Below are positions 1-9,247 of a DNA stretch of 64,000 nt, piece by piece (the first letter of the stretch is position 1; each line of letters starts with the position of its first letter). The notes below the pieces were generated by a model. The model was not told the DNA's origin. It was given only the letters and a program-made list of their open reading frames with translations, and did not search any database. The position numbers and the translations under genes are program-made. Source of the DNA: CADCVT01 sp036389485 (lineage in GTDB: Bacteria > Actinomycetota > Thermoleophilia > Solirubrobacterales > Solirubrobacteraceae); contig DASVPR010000055.1 of the NCBI GenBank assembly GCA_036389485.1, positions 97,371 to 161,370 of the forward strand. The letters run 5' to 3'.

Positions 1-172
1 GTTCATCTTCGACAGGATCCTCACGGTCAGCCCGCGGATCAAGCGCGTCTACCTCTTCCACTGGAACGCCGCGGGTCCCGAGGACTCGTGGGACTCCGGC
101 CTCGTCGGCGCGGACGGGATCGCCCGCGGCGCGCTGGGCATCGTCCAGCAGAAGCTGAAGAACCGGCGCTAG
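1..172 (+). CDS. C-terminal end of a glycosidase-like protein (partial)
   Basis: The reading frame is open from the window edge to a TAG at 170-172 and gives about 56 residues. The segment VYLFHWNA..WDSGLVG..GIARGALG resembles the last strand and helix of secreted (beta/alpha)8 glycosyl hydrolases, where a closing 'W..GL.. DG..R' segment is common. This is inference from a short tail, and the catalytic part lies outside the window. pncA follows 13 bases downstream. Confidence 0.5.
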   Translation, partial: FIFDRILTVSPRIKRVYLFHWNAAGPEDSWDSGLVGADGIARGALGIVQQKLKNRR

Positions 173-185
173 TAGCATCGGCCGC

Positions 186-731
186 GTGGCCGAGGCCCTC
201 GTCGTCGTCGACTTCCAGAACGACTTCACGCCGGGCGGGGCGCTCGCCGTGCCCGCCGGCGACGAGATCGCCGACCGCGTCAACGAGCTCATCGACTCCG
301 GCCGGTTCGACCTCGTCGTCGCGACGCGCGACTGGCACCCGCCGGACCACGGCTCCTTCAATTCGGCCCACCCACCCGGCCCTTGGCCCCCGCACTGCGT
401 GCAGGGGACGCCGGGGGCCGAGCTGCACCCGTCGCTCGCGCGCGAGAAGGTCGATGTCGTGCTCGACAAGGGCCAGGACCCGGGGACCGACGGCTACTCG
501 GCCTTCGACGGCACCGACTTCGCCGCGCTGCTGCGCGAGCGGGGGATCGACCGGATCACGCTGGCCGGCCTGGCGACGGACTACTGCGTGAAGAACACCG
601 CGCTCGACGCGCTGCGCGAGGGGTTCGAGGTGGAAGTCGACCGCAAGGGCGTCCGCGGGATCGACGTCACCCCCGGCGACGTCGAGAAGGCGATCGCCGA
701 GGTCACCGCGGCGGGCGGCCGCGTAGCGTAG
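186..731 (+). CDS. pncA: Nicotinamidase (pyrazinamidase)
   Basis: Cytoplasmic enzyme that hydrolyses nicotinamide to nicotinate and ammonia for NAD salvage. All family signatures are present in 181 residues, the usual length: catalytic Asp9 in VVDFQNDF, metal ligands Asp49, His51 and His55 in RDWHPPDH, catalytic Lys95 in VLDKG, and nucleophile Cys134 in ATDYCVKNT. The start is a GTG. The next gene begins on the base after its stop codon, so the two are probably co-transcribed. Confidence 0.93.
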   Translation: MAEALVVVDFQNDFTPGGALAVPAGDEIADRVNELIDSGRFDLVVATRDWHPPDHGSFNSAHPPGPWPPHCVQGTPGAELHPSLAREKVDVVLDKGQDPGTDGYSAFDGTDFAALLRERGIDRITLAGLATDYCVKNTALDALREGFEVEVDRKGVRGIDVTPGDVEKAIAEVTAAGGRVA

Positions 732-1576
732 ATGGTCGCGTTCGGGGTCTCGCTCGTCCCCGCCGCGGCCGACCTCGACCGCGTCTTCGCGCTCACCCGG
801 ATCGCCGACGAGGCCGGGCTCGAGCTCGTCGGGGTGCAGGACCATCCGTACCAGCGCCGCTTCGTCGACACGTTCGCGCTGCTCGGCCACCTGCTCGCGC
901 GGACTTCGCGCATCAGCGTCTTCCCCGACGTCGCGAACCTGCCGCTGCGCCCGCCCGCCGTGCTCGCGAAGCACGCCGCGACGCTCGACGTCCTCAGCGG
1001 CGGGCGGTTCGAGCTCGGCCTGGGCGCGGGCGGGTTCTGGGAGGCGATCCACGCGATGGGCGGCCCGTCGCGCACGCCGGGGGAATGGTGGACGCCCTGA
1101 GCGAGGCGATCGACGTCATCCGCCTCGTGTGGAGCGAGGAGCGCTCGGCGCGGTATGCGGGCGAGCACTACCGGCTCGACGGCTACCACCCCGGCCCGCC
1201 GGCCGCGCATCCGATCGGCATCTGGCTCGGCGCGTACAAGCCGCGGATGCTCCGGCTGACCGGCGAGAAGGCGGACGGCTGGGTCCCGTCGCTGCGCGGC
1301 GAGTACACGCCGGAGGTGCTCGGCCGCCTCGACGAGCAGGTGACGCAGGCGGCGGTCGACGCCGGCCGCGACCCGAAGGACGTCCGCCGGATCTGGAACG
1401 TCATGGGCGCCGCCGACGACCCCGCCCGCCTCACCGCCGACCTCGTCACGTGGGCCACCGAGCACGGAGCGGACACGTTCGTCCTGTGGCCGGACGGCGA
1501 AGGCCAGGAGGCCCAGGTCGAGCGCTTCGCGGCCGAGGTCGCGCCCGCCGTGCGCGCGGCGTTGCGCGCCGCCTGA
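732..1576 (+). pseudogene. LLM-class flavin-dependent oxidoreductase, frameshifted
   Basis: Two consecutive reading frames together make one luciferase-like F420/FMN monooxygenase of about 281 residues. The first frame (ATG 732 to stop 1100) carries the N-terminal barrel, including LSGGRFELGLGAG. The second runs from about 1083 to the stop at 1576 and carries DALSEAIDVIRLVW, the substrate region and GADTFVLWP. The break is at a run of five G (1079-1083). One additional G would join the frames as TPGGMVDALSEA. It is either a recent one-base deletion or a homopolymer sequencing error. The start abuts the pncA stop. The substrate cannot be told from sequence. Confidence 0.8.
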
Positions 1577-1589
1577 CCCCGCTGCGAAA

Positions 1590-2381
1590 GTGCCGGGCGT
1601 GAGCGCGCTTCCGGACGACGTCGACGCCCGCGTCGACGAGCTCTACTGCGTCCCGCTCGATCAGTTCGTGCCCGCTCGATCAGCGCTCGTCAAGGAGCTC
1701 CGCGCGGAGAAGCGCCGGGCGGAGGCGGAGGCCGTGCATCGGCTGCAGAAGCCGGCGCTCGCCGCATGGGCGGTCAACCAGGTCGTGCGCAGCCAGCCGA
1801 AGGCCGCGGCGACGCTGTGGGCCGCGGGCGACGCCGTGCTTGCGGTGCAGGAACGCGCGGTGGCCGGCACGGCGAGCGGCGCCGAGCTGCGGGAGGCCAT
1901 CGCGGCGCAGCGCGACGCCCTCGCGCCCTTGGCCGATGCCGCTCGGGGCATGCTGTCGCCGCGCGGAGCGTTCCTCAACGAGCAGGCGGTCCAGGCGGTC
2001 ATCGAGACGCTGCACGCGGCCGCCGTCGACCGCGAGGCGCGGCCGGACGTCGAGCGCGGGCGCCTCGCCCGCCCGCTCCGGCTCGCGGGTCTGGGGGCGC
2101 TGCCGGCGCTCGCCGCCACGCCGCGCGCCGCCGTCCCGGAGGAGACCGGCTCGGCCGCGTCCGCCGCGGAGCGCGAGGCGGCGGTCCGGGAAGCCGAGGC
2201 GCGGGCGGCGCAGGAGCGCGCCCGCGTCGCCGCGGAGCGCGAGCTCGAGCGCGCGGTCAGGGCTCGCGATGCCGCGCGGGAGCGCCTCGAGCGGCGCCGC
2301 GAGGAGCTGCGTGCGGCAGAGGACGAGCTCGAACGCCTCGACGCCGAGGTGCGCGCGGCGCAGGAGCGACTGGGTGGCTGA
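1590..2381 (+). CDS. Conserved hypothetical protein with C-terminal coiled coil
   Basis: A 263-residue protein whose family I do not recognise by name. Residues 1-165 are a helical domain with a conserved-looking core (KPALAAWAVNQVVRSQP, RGAFLNEQAVQAVIETL). Residues 185-263 are an uninterrupted Ala/Glu/Arg heptad-rich helix typical of a coiled coil. There is no signal peptide or membrane segment, so it is probably cytoplasmic. GTG starts exist at 1590 and 1599. The 13-base gap after the oxidoreductase suggests the same transcript. Confidence 0.7.
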   Translation: MPGVSALPDDVDARVDELYCVPLDQFVPARSALVKELRAEKRRAEAEAVHRLQKPALAAWAVNQVVRSQPKAAATLWAAGDAVLAVQERAVAGTASGAELREAIAAQRDALAPLADAARGMLSPRGAFLNEQAVQAVIETLHAAAVDREARPDVERGRLARPLRLAGLGALPALAATPRAAVPEETGSAASAAEREAAVREAEARAAQERARVAAERELERAVRARDAARERLERRREELRAAEDELERLDAEVRAAQERLGG

Positions 2382-2406
2382 CGCAGAGCGCCGGCGCGGC
2401 GGGCGC

Positions 2407-2829
2407 TCACCCGACGGCGCCGCTGCGGACGACCTGCCACTCGCCGTCGACGCGCGTCAGCTTCGTCGTCCCCGGCAGGCGGTCGGCGCGGACGTCCGCG
2501 CTGTCGCCGGCGATTTTCACCTCCACGATCCGCGCCTCCTTCAGCGCGCGGCGGCGCTCCGGTGGGAGGTCGGCCGACAGGGCGCGGACGGCCTCCTCGC
2601 ACGGCAGCTCGGCGGCATTCGGGAACGCGGCGGTCACGGTCTCGACCACCGCGCGCCGCGCCTCCGTCGTCATCCGCCCGCAGGCGTCGCCGGGGTCGCC
2701 GCCCTCCCCGAAGCTGACGAGGTACTCGCGCGCCGCCGTTCGCACCTGCTCCTCGTCCGACGGCCCGTCGTCGCCGCCGCAGGCCGCGACGGCGCTTCCG
2801 ACCGCGAGGAGGGCCAGCGCGCGCCTCAT
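2407..2829 (-). CDS. Small secreted lipoprotein, function unknown
   Basis: This gives 140 residues beginning MRRALALLAVGSAVAACGGDD: a basic N-terminus, a hydrophobic stretch and a lipobox ending at Cys17, followed by the acidic/Gly tether usual for lipoproteins. The mature domain (residues 30-140) has the pattern of small actinobacterial lipoproteins with an NTF2-like fold (AAREYLVSFGEGD.. C..M..EA.. V.. C.EAV ..VKIAGDSADVRAD..L.RVDGEWQV). Function is unknown. It is divergent from the sulfotransferase gene, with 46 bases between the starts. Confidence 0.75.
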   Translation of the reverse strand: MRRALALLAVGSAVAACGGDDGPSDEEQVRTAAREYLVSFGEGGDPGDACGRMTTEARRAVVETVTAAFPNAAELPCEEAVRALSADLPPERRRALKEARIVEVKIAGDSADVRADRLPGTTKLTRVDGEWQVVRSGAVG

Positions 2830-2860
2830 CGAGCCGGGAGCGTAGGGGAAACCCGCGGCG

Positions 2861-2866
2861 TAGACT
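2861..2866 (+). promoter_or_regulatory. -10 box of the sulfotransferase gene
   Basis: TAGACT lies 9 bases before the TTG start at 2876 in the divergent intergenic region. Transcription would begin within a few bases of the start codon, giving a leaderless or near-leaderless mRNA. No convincing -35 box is visible. Confidence 0.45.
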
Positions 2867-2875
2867 CGCCGCCGC

Positions 2876-3979
2876 TTGCCTGACGGACCCATCTTCATCA
2901 TGGGGGCGATGGGGTCGGGGACGACCCTGCTGCGCCTCGTCCTGGATTCCCACGAGAACATCGCGATCCCGCCCGAGACCGGGTTCATGCGCGCGTACGA
3001 CGCGCAGCTCTACACGCCGTTCAAGGCGAGCGGCAAGGGGTGGTCGAGGCGGCTCGGGTGGAAGCAGGCCGAGCTCGACGAGATGCTCCGGGAGCTCTAC
3101 GACCGCCTCTTCATGCGCTACGCCGAGAAGCACGGCAAGCGGCGCTGGGGCGAGAAGACCCCGCTGCACACGTGGCACATCGACGACATGGCGCGGCTGT
3201 TCCCGGACGCGCAGTTCGTCGGCGTGATTCGCCACCCGTCGGCGAGCGTCGCCTCGAACATGCGGCGCTTCCACCTCGCGCTGGGCCGGACGGGGACGCA
3301 CTGGGCGCGCTACACCGGTGAGATCGTGCGCCAGGCCGCGCGGCTCGGGGACCGGTTCGTCCTCCTGCGCTACGAGGACCTCGTGCTCGACCCCGAGCCG
3401 GTGCTGCGCGAGCTGCTCGAGTGGCTCGGCGAGCCGTGGTCGGACGCGGTGCTGCAGCACCACGCGGTGCAGGGCGAGCGCAAGGGGCGCAAGCGCGTCG
3501 AGGGCAAGAGCCGGCGCGACGAGCCGATCGACGTCTCGCGCGTCGCGAAGTGGAAGTCCGAGCTGCCGCGCCCGCAGCAGAAGTGGCTGACCGAACGGCT
3601 CGCGCGGCGGGCCGAGTTCTTCGGCTACGCGATGGACGAGCCGGCGCCGGTCGCGCCGATGTCCTCGGGCGGCGGCGCGATCGTCCGCGGCACGGAGCTC
3701 GACGCCCGCATCGCGGAGTTCGCCGATCTGGAGGAGGCGCTGTGGACGCAGCAGCAGGTCCCGATCTACGACCGCGAGTACGACCCGCGCGACGTCATGG
3801 TCATCACCCGCGAGCAGTTCGCGTACCTGACGAGGCCGCGCGGCCTGCGCGCGGTCGGGGTGTGGCTCGCGCGCAAGCTGCCGATGGGCGCGCGGTACGG
3901 GCTGGTCAAGTTCGTCCGCAACGCGCGGGGAGCGCTCGGCCTGCGGCGCATCCCGAGGAAGGTCTCGAAGGAGCTCTAG
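2876..3979 (+). CDS. PAPS-dependent sulfotransferase family protein
   Basis: Transfers sulfate from 3'-phosphoadenosine 5'-phosphosulfate to an unknown acceptor, probably a surface glycan or lipid. The 5'-phosphosulfate loop is MGAMGSGTTLLR (residues 9-20) and the 3'-phosphate site is VIRHPSASVASNMR (117-130, Arg119 and Ser127). GEKTP (92-96) and the YEDLVLDPEPVLRELLEWLG helix region match the family. Residues 250-367 extend beyond the usual domain and end in basic helices that may lie on the membrane. The start is TTG at 2876, immediately before the P-loop, so it cannot be much later. Confidence 0.82.
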   Translation: MPDGPIFIMGAMGSGTTLLRLVLDSHENIAIPPETGFMRAYDAQLYTPFKASGKGWSRRLGWKQAELDEMLRELYDRLFMRYAEKHGKRRWGEKTPLHTWHIDDMARLFPDAQFVGVIRHPSASVASNMRRFHLALGRTGTHWARYTGEIVRQAARLGDRFVLLRYEDLVLDPEPVLRELLEWLGEPWSDAVLQHHAVQGERKGRKRVEGKSRRDEPIDVSRVAKWKSELPRPQQKWLTERLARRAEFFGYAMDEPAPVAPMSSGGGAIVRGTELDARIAEFADLEEALWTQQQVPIYDREYDPRDVMVITREQFAYLTRPRGLRAVGVWLARKLPMGARYGLVKFVRNARGALGLRRIPRKVSKEL

Positions 3980-4045
3980 TCGGGGTCACCCTCAGGGTGT
4001 GGAACCAGGGACCCGCCCCGATGTGCGGGTGGCCGCTCGGACCGG

Positions 4046-6270
4046 ATGCTCCTCGCCATGTCCGAGAACCGCAGTTTCGTCAGCCGCGCCGCTCAGTGGA
4101 GCGCGTCGCATCGCAAGGCCGCCATCTTCGGATGGCTCGCCTTCCTGCTCGTGTCGTTCGCCATCGGCAGCGGCATCGGGCGGTCCGAGATGACCGCCGC
4201 CGACCAGTACCCGGGCGAGTCGGGCCGTGCTCAGCACGCGCTGGAGGACTCCGGGCTGGTGCCCAACACCGAGATGCTGATCGTCGAGGCGCCCGAGGGC
4301 CAGACGATCCGCAGCGAGGAGTTCAGATCCACCCTCACCGACCTCGAGCAGCGGCTCGAGGGCGAGGAGTACGTGAAGGACGTCCGCTCGCCGCTGCACG
4401 GCGAGGGCGCGGTGACGCAGGACGGGACCGCGGCGCTCGTGGAGTACGAGCTCGAGGGCTCGCTGGAGGAGGCGCAGGATCGCGTCCCCGCCACCGAGGA
4501 GGCGGTCGAGGAGGTCGCCGCCGAGCACCCCGGCTACAGCATCGGCCAGTACGGGACCGCGAGCGCGAACGTCCAGCTCGAGGAGACGATCACGGAGGAC
4601 CTGCACAAGGCCGAGAAGCGGTCGATGCCGGTCACCCTGCTGATCCTCGTGGCGGCGTTCGGCTCGCTGGTCGCGGCCGGCCTGCCGCTGATCCTGGCGT
4701 TCTCGGGCGTGCTGGGGACGATGGCGCTGGTCTCGCTGCCGAGCCAGCTGTTCCCAGTCAACGACAACGTGGACTCGATCGTGCTGCTCGTCGGGCTCGC
4801 GGTCGGCGTCGACTACGCGCTGTTCTACCTCCGCCGCGAGCGCGAGGAGCGGCGCAGGGGCAGGTCGCCCGAGGAGTCGCTGGCGATCGCCGCGGAGACC
4901 TCCGGGCACGCGGTCCTCGTCTCCGGCCTGACGGTGATCGCCGCGATGGCGGGGATGTACCTGACGGGCGACAAGACGTTCACGTCGCTCGCGTCGGGCT
5001 CCGTGCTCGTCGTGGCCGTGTCGATGGTCGCGTCGATCTCGGTGCTGCCGGCGCTGATGGCGTCCCTCGGCGACAAGGTCGACCGGGGCCGCGTGCGGCT
5101 GCCGCGCCTGCGGGGGCGGCGGCGTGAGCCCAGGCCTGCCGGTCGCGGGTTCTGGCCCGTCGTCGTCGACAAGGTGATGAAGCGACCGGCCGTGTGCGCC
5201 GCTGTGGCCGCGGGTGCGCTGATCGCGCTGTCGCTTCCTGTGATGGGGATGAACACGAAGGTCACGTCGGTGACCGACCTGCCCCAGGACGTCGCCGCGA
5301 TGCAGGCGTACGACAAGATCGCGGACGCCTTCCCGGCGAGCGCGGCGAAGGCGGGCGTCGTCGTCGAGGGCGAGGACGTCAAGTCGGGCGAGGTCGCCCG
5401 CCAGATCGAGGCGCTGCGCGCGTCGGCGGAGCGGTCCGAGCTGGTCCTGGACGGCACGCGGACCACCTACAGCGAGGACGGCACGACCGCGTACCTCGAC
5501 ATCCCGGTCGCCGGCACCGGCAGCGACGACCAGTCGACCGCCGCGGTCGAGTACCTGCGCGACACGGTGATCCCGTCGACGACGGGGACGCTCAACGGCG
5601 TCGAGACCAACGTCACCGGCGAGGCGGCCCAGTCGATCGACCAGGACGCGCAGCTGGCGACGAGCCTGCCGATCGTGTTCGGGTTCGTCATCACGCTCAC
5701 GTTCCTGATCATGCTGTTCACGTTCCGCTCGGTCGTGATCCCGCTCGGGACGATCGTGCTGAACATGCTGTCGGTCGGGGCCGCGTACGGCGTGCTGGTG
5801 CTCGTGTTCCAGCACGGGCTCGGCGAGTCGCTGCTCGGCTTCGAGTCCAACGGCGGCGTGGTCTCCTGGCTGCCGCTGTTCCTGTTCGTGATCCTCTTCG
5901 GCCTCTCGATGGACTACCAGGTGTTCATCCTGAGCCGGGTCCGCGAGGCGTTCGATCGCGGGATGAGCACGGACGAGGCGATCAGGGAGGGCATCTCCTC
6001 GACCGCCGGGACGGTGACGAGCGCGGCGCTCGTGATGGTGGCGGTGTTCGCCTCCTTCGCGACGCTGTCGTTCCTCGACATGAAGCAGATGGGGATCGGG
6101 CTCGCCGCCGCGGTGCTCATCGACGCGACGGTCATCCGCGGGGTGCTCCTGCCCGCCGGGATGAAGCTCCTCGGCGACCGCACCTGGTGGATGCCTCGCG
6201 GGTTGGGCCGGTTCCTCCGGCCCGGCCCCGCCGAGGCGGGAGCCACGCCGGCGCCGGAGGCCGCGCGCTG

Positions 6271-6271
<1 letters not shown>
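4046..6271 (+). CDS. MMPL/RND-family membrane transporter
   Basis: A 741-residue inner-membrane protein with the classical two-half RND plan: a helix near residue 28, a large extracytoplasmic domain (50-195), six helices (196-350), a second helix near 390, a second domain (410-540) and six more helices (545-720). Acidic residues sit in the transport helices (GLAVGVDYALFYLRR and LFGLSMDYQVFILSR), as in MmpL proton-driven lipid or drug exporters. The substrate is unknown. ATGs at 4046 and 4058 are both possible, and neither has a strong Shine-Dalgarno sequence. Its stop overlaps the next ATG by one base. Confidence 0.88.
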
Positions 6272-6669
<398 letters not shown>

Positions 6670-6709
6670 CTCTCCCTTCCCGTGCCACGCACGTTCGCGC
6701 CCCAGTCAT

Positions 6710-7684
6710 ATGAATCTCGATGTCGTCTTCGCAGGAACCGCCGGCTCCGTCCCGACCGCTCGCCGGGGGCTGCCCGCGCTGCTGGTCCGCCGCGGTGGAG
6801 ACCGGATCCTGTTCGACTGCGGGGAGGGGACACAGCGGCAGTTGATCCGCTCCGTCGGGCTGGCGGACATGGACGACGTGTTCCTCACGCACCTGCACGT
6901 CGACCACTGGCTCGGGCTGCCGGGGATGATCAAGTCGTTCGAGCTGCGCGACCGCGACCGGCCGCTGAACGTCTACGGCCCGCCGGGAACGCGCGCCGCG
7001 ATCGAGGGGCTTCGGTTCGTGCTGGGGCGCGTCCGGTTCGGGCTGCGCGTCGTCGAGCTGGACCGGTTCGAGGAGGTGGCCCGCGACGGCTACACGGTCG
7101 CCGCGATCCCGGTCCGCCACCGGACGCCGAACGCGTTCGGCTACGCGCTCGTCGAGCCGCCGCGGCCCGGCCGGTTCGACGCGGAGGTGGCCGCGGCGCG
7201 CGGCGTCACGCCGGGGCCCGACTTCGGCCGGCTGCAGCGCGGCGAGACCGTGAACGGGGTGACGCCCGTGGAGGTCATCGGGCCGCCGCGGCCCGGGCGG
7301 AAGATCGTGATCTCGGGCGACACCGCGCCGTGCGACGGGATCCGGATGGCCGCGCACGAGGCCGACCTGCTGATCCACGAGGCGACGTTCACCGACGAGG
7401 AGCTCGATCGCGCGCGCGACACGATGCACTCGACCGCGCGGCAGGCGGCGGAGATCGCGGCCGAGGCGGCGGTCCGGATGCTCGCGCTGACGCACCTCTC
7501 GACCCGCTACGGCGGCCGCGAGATCAAGGACGAGGCCCGGGCGGTCTTCCCGGCCACGGTCGTGCCGCGCGACTTCGACGTCATCGAGATCCCGTTCGCC
7601 GAGAAGGGCGACCCCGAGGTCGTGCGACCCGCGCGCGGAGACGATCCGAGCGCCGCGCCGCCGGACGCGGTGCTACCTTCCTGA
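6710..7684 (+). CDS. rnz: Ribonuclease Z
   Basis: A metallo-beta-lactamase-fold endonuclease of 324 residues that removes 3' trailers from tRNA precursors lacking CCA. Zinc motif HLHVDH is at residues 61-66 (H61, H63, D65, H66). Further metal ligands are in VRHRTPNAFGY, SGDTAPCDGI and LIHEATF, and the terminal LTHLSTRY supplies the last His. The ATG at 6710 is chosen because the fold starts at once (MNLDVVFAGTAGSVPT). It lies just downstream of the tRNA, so transcription from the tRNA promoter is likely. Confidence 0.95.
   Translation: MNLDVVFAGTAGSVPTARRGLPALLVRRGGDRILFDCGEGTQRQLIRSVGLADMDDVFLTHLHVDHWLGLPGMIKSFELRDRDRPLNVYGPPGTRAAIEGLRFVLGRVRFGLRVVELDRFEEVARDGYTVAAIPVRHRTPNAFGYALVEPPRPGRFDAEVAAARGVTPGPDFGRLQRGETVNGVTPVEVIGPPRPGRKIVISGDTAPCDGIRMAAHEADLLIHEATFTDEELDRARDTMHSTARQAAEIAAEAAVRMLALTHLSTRYGGREIKDEARAVFPATVVPRDFDVIEIPFAEKGDPEVVRPARGDDPSAAPPDAVLPS
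7674..7679 (+). promoter_or_regulatory. Possible extended -10 promoter of the pyr operon
   Basis: TACCTT preceded by TGC (7671-7673) forms an extended -10 element at the very end of rnz. Transcription would start near 7687-7690, just before the PyrR-binding loop, giving a leader of about 50 bases. No -35 match is obvious. Confidence 0.4.
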
Positions 7685-7697
7685 TCGACCCTGCACG

Positions 7698-7729
7698 CCC
7701 TTTAACCCGGTCCAGCGAGGCCAGGAAGG
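7698..7729 (+). promoter_or_regulatory. PyrR-binding RNA loop in the pyr leader
   Basis: The leader folds as a lower stem CCTT (7699-7702)/AAGG (7726-7729), a purine-rich internal bulge, an upper stem GGTC/GGCC and the hexaloop CAGCGA. It matches the known PyrR anti-antiterminator element, in which the TCCAGAGAGGCT core is diagnostic. Here the core is TCCAGCGAGGCC. The 3' strand (AGGAAGG) and the following GGAG (7732-7735) are the ribosome binding region of pyrR, whose GTG is at 7737. There is no antiterminator or terminator hairpin, so the likely mechanism is uridine nucleotide-dependent translational repression by PyrR, as described in Mycobacterium smegmatis. Confidence 0.85.
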
Positions 7730-7736
7730 ACGGAGA

Positions 7737-8288
7737 GTGGACGTTGAGAAGGTCGTCCTCGACGAGGACGACATCCGCCGCACGCTCGTGCGCATCGCGC
7801 ACGAGATCGTGGAGAAGAACGGCGAGCCCGAGACGCTCGCGCTCGTCGGGATCCATCGCCGGGGCGCGCTGCTCGCCCAGCGGCTCCACCGCATCGTCGA
7901 GGACCTCCTCGACCGTCACGTCCCCCTCGGGGACCTCGACATCAGCTTCTACCGCGACGACGTCGCGCACCGCTCCGAGCAGCCGGTGGTGCACGCCAGC
8001 CACGTCGACTTCCCGCTCGACGGCATGACGGTCGTGCTCGTCGACGACGTCCTCTACACCGGCCGCACGGTCCGCGCGGCGATCGACGCGCTCTTCGACT
8101 ACGGCCGGCCGGCGCGGATCCAGCTGGCGGTGCTGGCGGACCGCGGCCACCGCGAGTTGCCCTTCCGCGCCGACTACGTGGGCAAGAACCTGCCGACCTC
8201 CAAGCGCGAGCGGGTGCACGTCCGCGTCGAGGAGCTGGACGGCTCCGACGAGGTCGCCATCGTCGAGATGGAGGAGGTGGTCGCCTGA
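7737..8288 (+). CDS. pyrR: PyrR: pyrimidine operon regulator / uracil phosphoribosyltransferase
   Basis: A 183-residue type I PRTase-fold RNA-binding protein that senses UMP/UTP and binds pyr mRNA, often with weak uracil phosphoribosyltransferase activity. The PRPP-binding motif VVLVDDVLYTGRTVRAA is at residues 99-115. RRGALLAQRL and the basic RGHRELPFRADYVGKNLPTS segment belong to the RNA-binding face. The start is GTG, right behind its own binding loop. It is the first gene of the operon, and its stop overlaps the pyrB ATG by one base. Confidence 0.96.
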   Translation: MDVEKVVLDEDDIRRTLVRIAHEIVEKNGEPETLALVGIHRRGALLAQRLHRIVEDLLDRHVPLGDLDISFYRDDVAHRSEQPVVHASHVDFPLDGMTVVLVDDVLYTGRTVRAAIDALFDYGRPARIQLAVLADRGHRELPFRADYVGKNLPTSKRERVHVRVEELDGSDEVAIVEMEEVVA

Positions 8289-9247
8289 TGCGCAGGCATC
8301 TGATCAGCGTCGAGCGCGACCTCGACCGCGAGCGGATCGAGCGCATCGTCTCGCTCGCCGCCTCGTTCGAGGAGGTCGCCCACCGGGAGATCAAGAAGGT
8401 CCCGGCCCTGCGCGGGCGGACGGTCCTGAACCTCTTCTACGAGGCCTCGACCCGGACCCGCTCGTCGTTCGAGCTCGCCGCCAAGCGGCTGAGCGCCGAC
8501 GTCGTGAACTTCGCCGCCAGCGGCTCGAGCGTGGAGAAGGGCGAGTCGCTGAAGGACACCGTCCTGACGCTCTCGGCCCACAAGCCGGACGTCGTCTGCG
8601 TCCGGACGCCCTGGGCCGGCGCCGCCGACCTCGTCGCGCAGTGGAGCGGGGCGTCGGTCGTCAACGCGGGCGACGGCAAGCACGAGCACCCGACGCAGGC
8701 GCTCCTCGACGTCTACACGCTCGTCCGCAAGCTCGGCTCGCTGGAGGGCGCGAGCATCTGGATCGTCGGGGACGTCCTGCACTCCCGCGTCGCCCGCTCG
8801 AACATCCTCGCCTTCCAGCGGATGGGCGCCTCGGTCACCGTGGCCGGCCCGCCGACGCTCATCCCGCGCGGGATCGAGCACCTCGGCTGCGCGGTCCGGT
8901 ACGACCTCGACGACCTGCGGGAGGCGGACGTCGTCTACGCGCTGCGGATGCAGAACGAGCGCATCGACCAGCCCTACCTGCCCTCGCTGCGCGAGTACGC
9001 CGCGCGCTTCCAGGTCAACGGCCGGCGGCTGCACCCGCGCCAGGTGCTGATGCACCCAGGGCCGGTGAACCGCGGCATCGAGCTGAGCGGCGAGGTCGTC
9101 GACTCTCCCCAGGCGGTCATCACCGCGCAGGTCGAGGGCGGCGTCGTCGTCCGGATGGCGGTTCTCTACGAGCTGCTCGAGGGGGCGCGCGGGCCGGGCG
9201 GCGCGGCCTCGGAGTCGGCCGCGAAGAAGGAGCCGCAGCCGGCATGA
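8288..9247 (+). CDS. pyrB: Aspartate carbamoyltransferase catalytic subunit
   Basis: Condenses carbamoyl phosphate and aspartate into carbamoyl aspartate, the committed step of pyrimidine synthesis. It has 319 residues with the carbamoyl-phosphate site STRTRSSFE (54-62), the HPTQALLD motif (about 139-146), the aspartate-side ALRMQNER segment and HPGPVNRG. No pyrI regulatory subunit is nearby, so control is expected through PyrR. The last 25 residues are a charged tail beyond the usual end. ATGA overlap with pyrC. Confidence 0.97.
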   Translation: MRRHLISVERDLDRERIERIVSLAASFEEVAHREIKKVPALRGRTVLNLFYEASTRTRSSFELAAKRLSADVVNFAASGSSVEKGESLKDTVLTLSAHKPDVVCVRTPWAGAADLVAQWSGASVVNAGDGKHEHPTQALLDVYTLVRKLGSLEGASIWIVGDVLHSRVARSNILAFQRMGASVTVAGPPTLIPRGIEHLGCAVRYDLDDLREADVVYALRMQNERIDQPYLPSLREYAARFQVNGRRLHPRQVLMHPGPVNRGIELSGEVVDSPQAVITAQVEGGVVVRMAVLYELLEGARGPGGAASESAAKKEPQPA

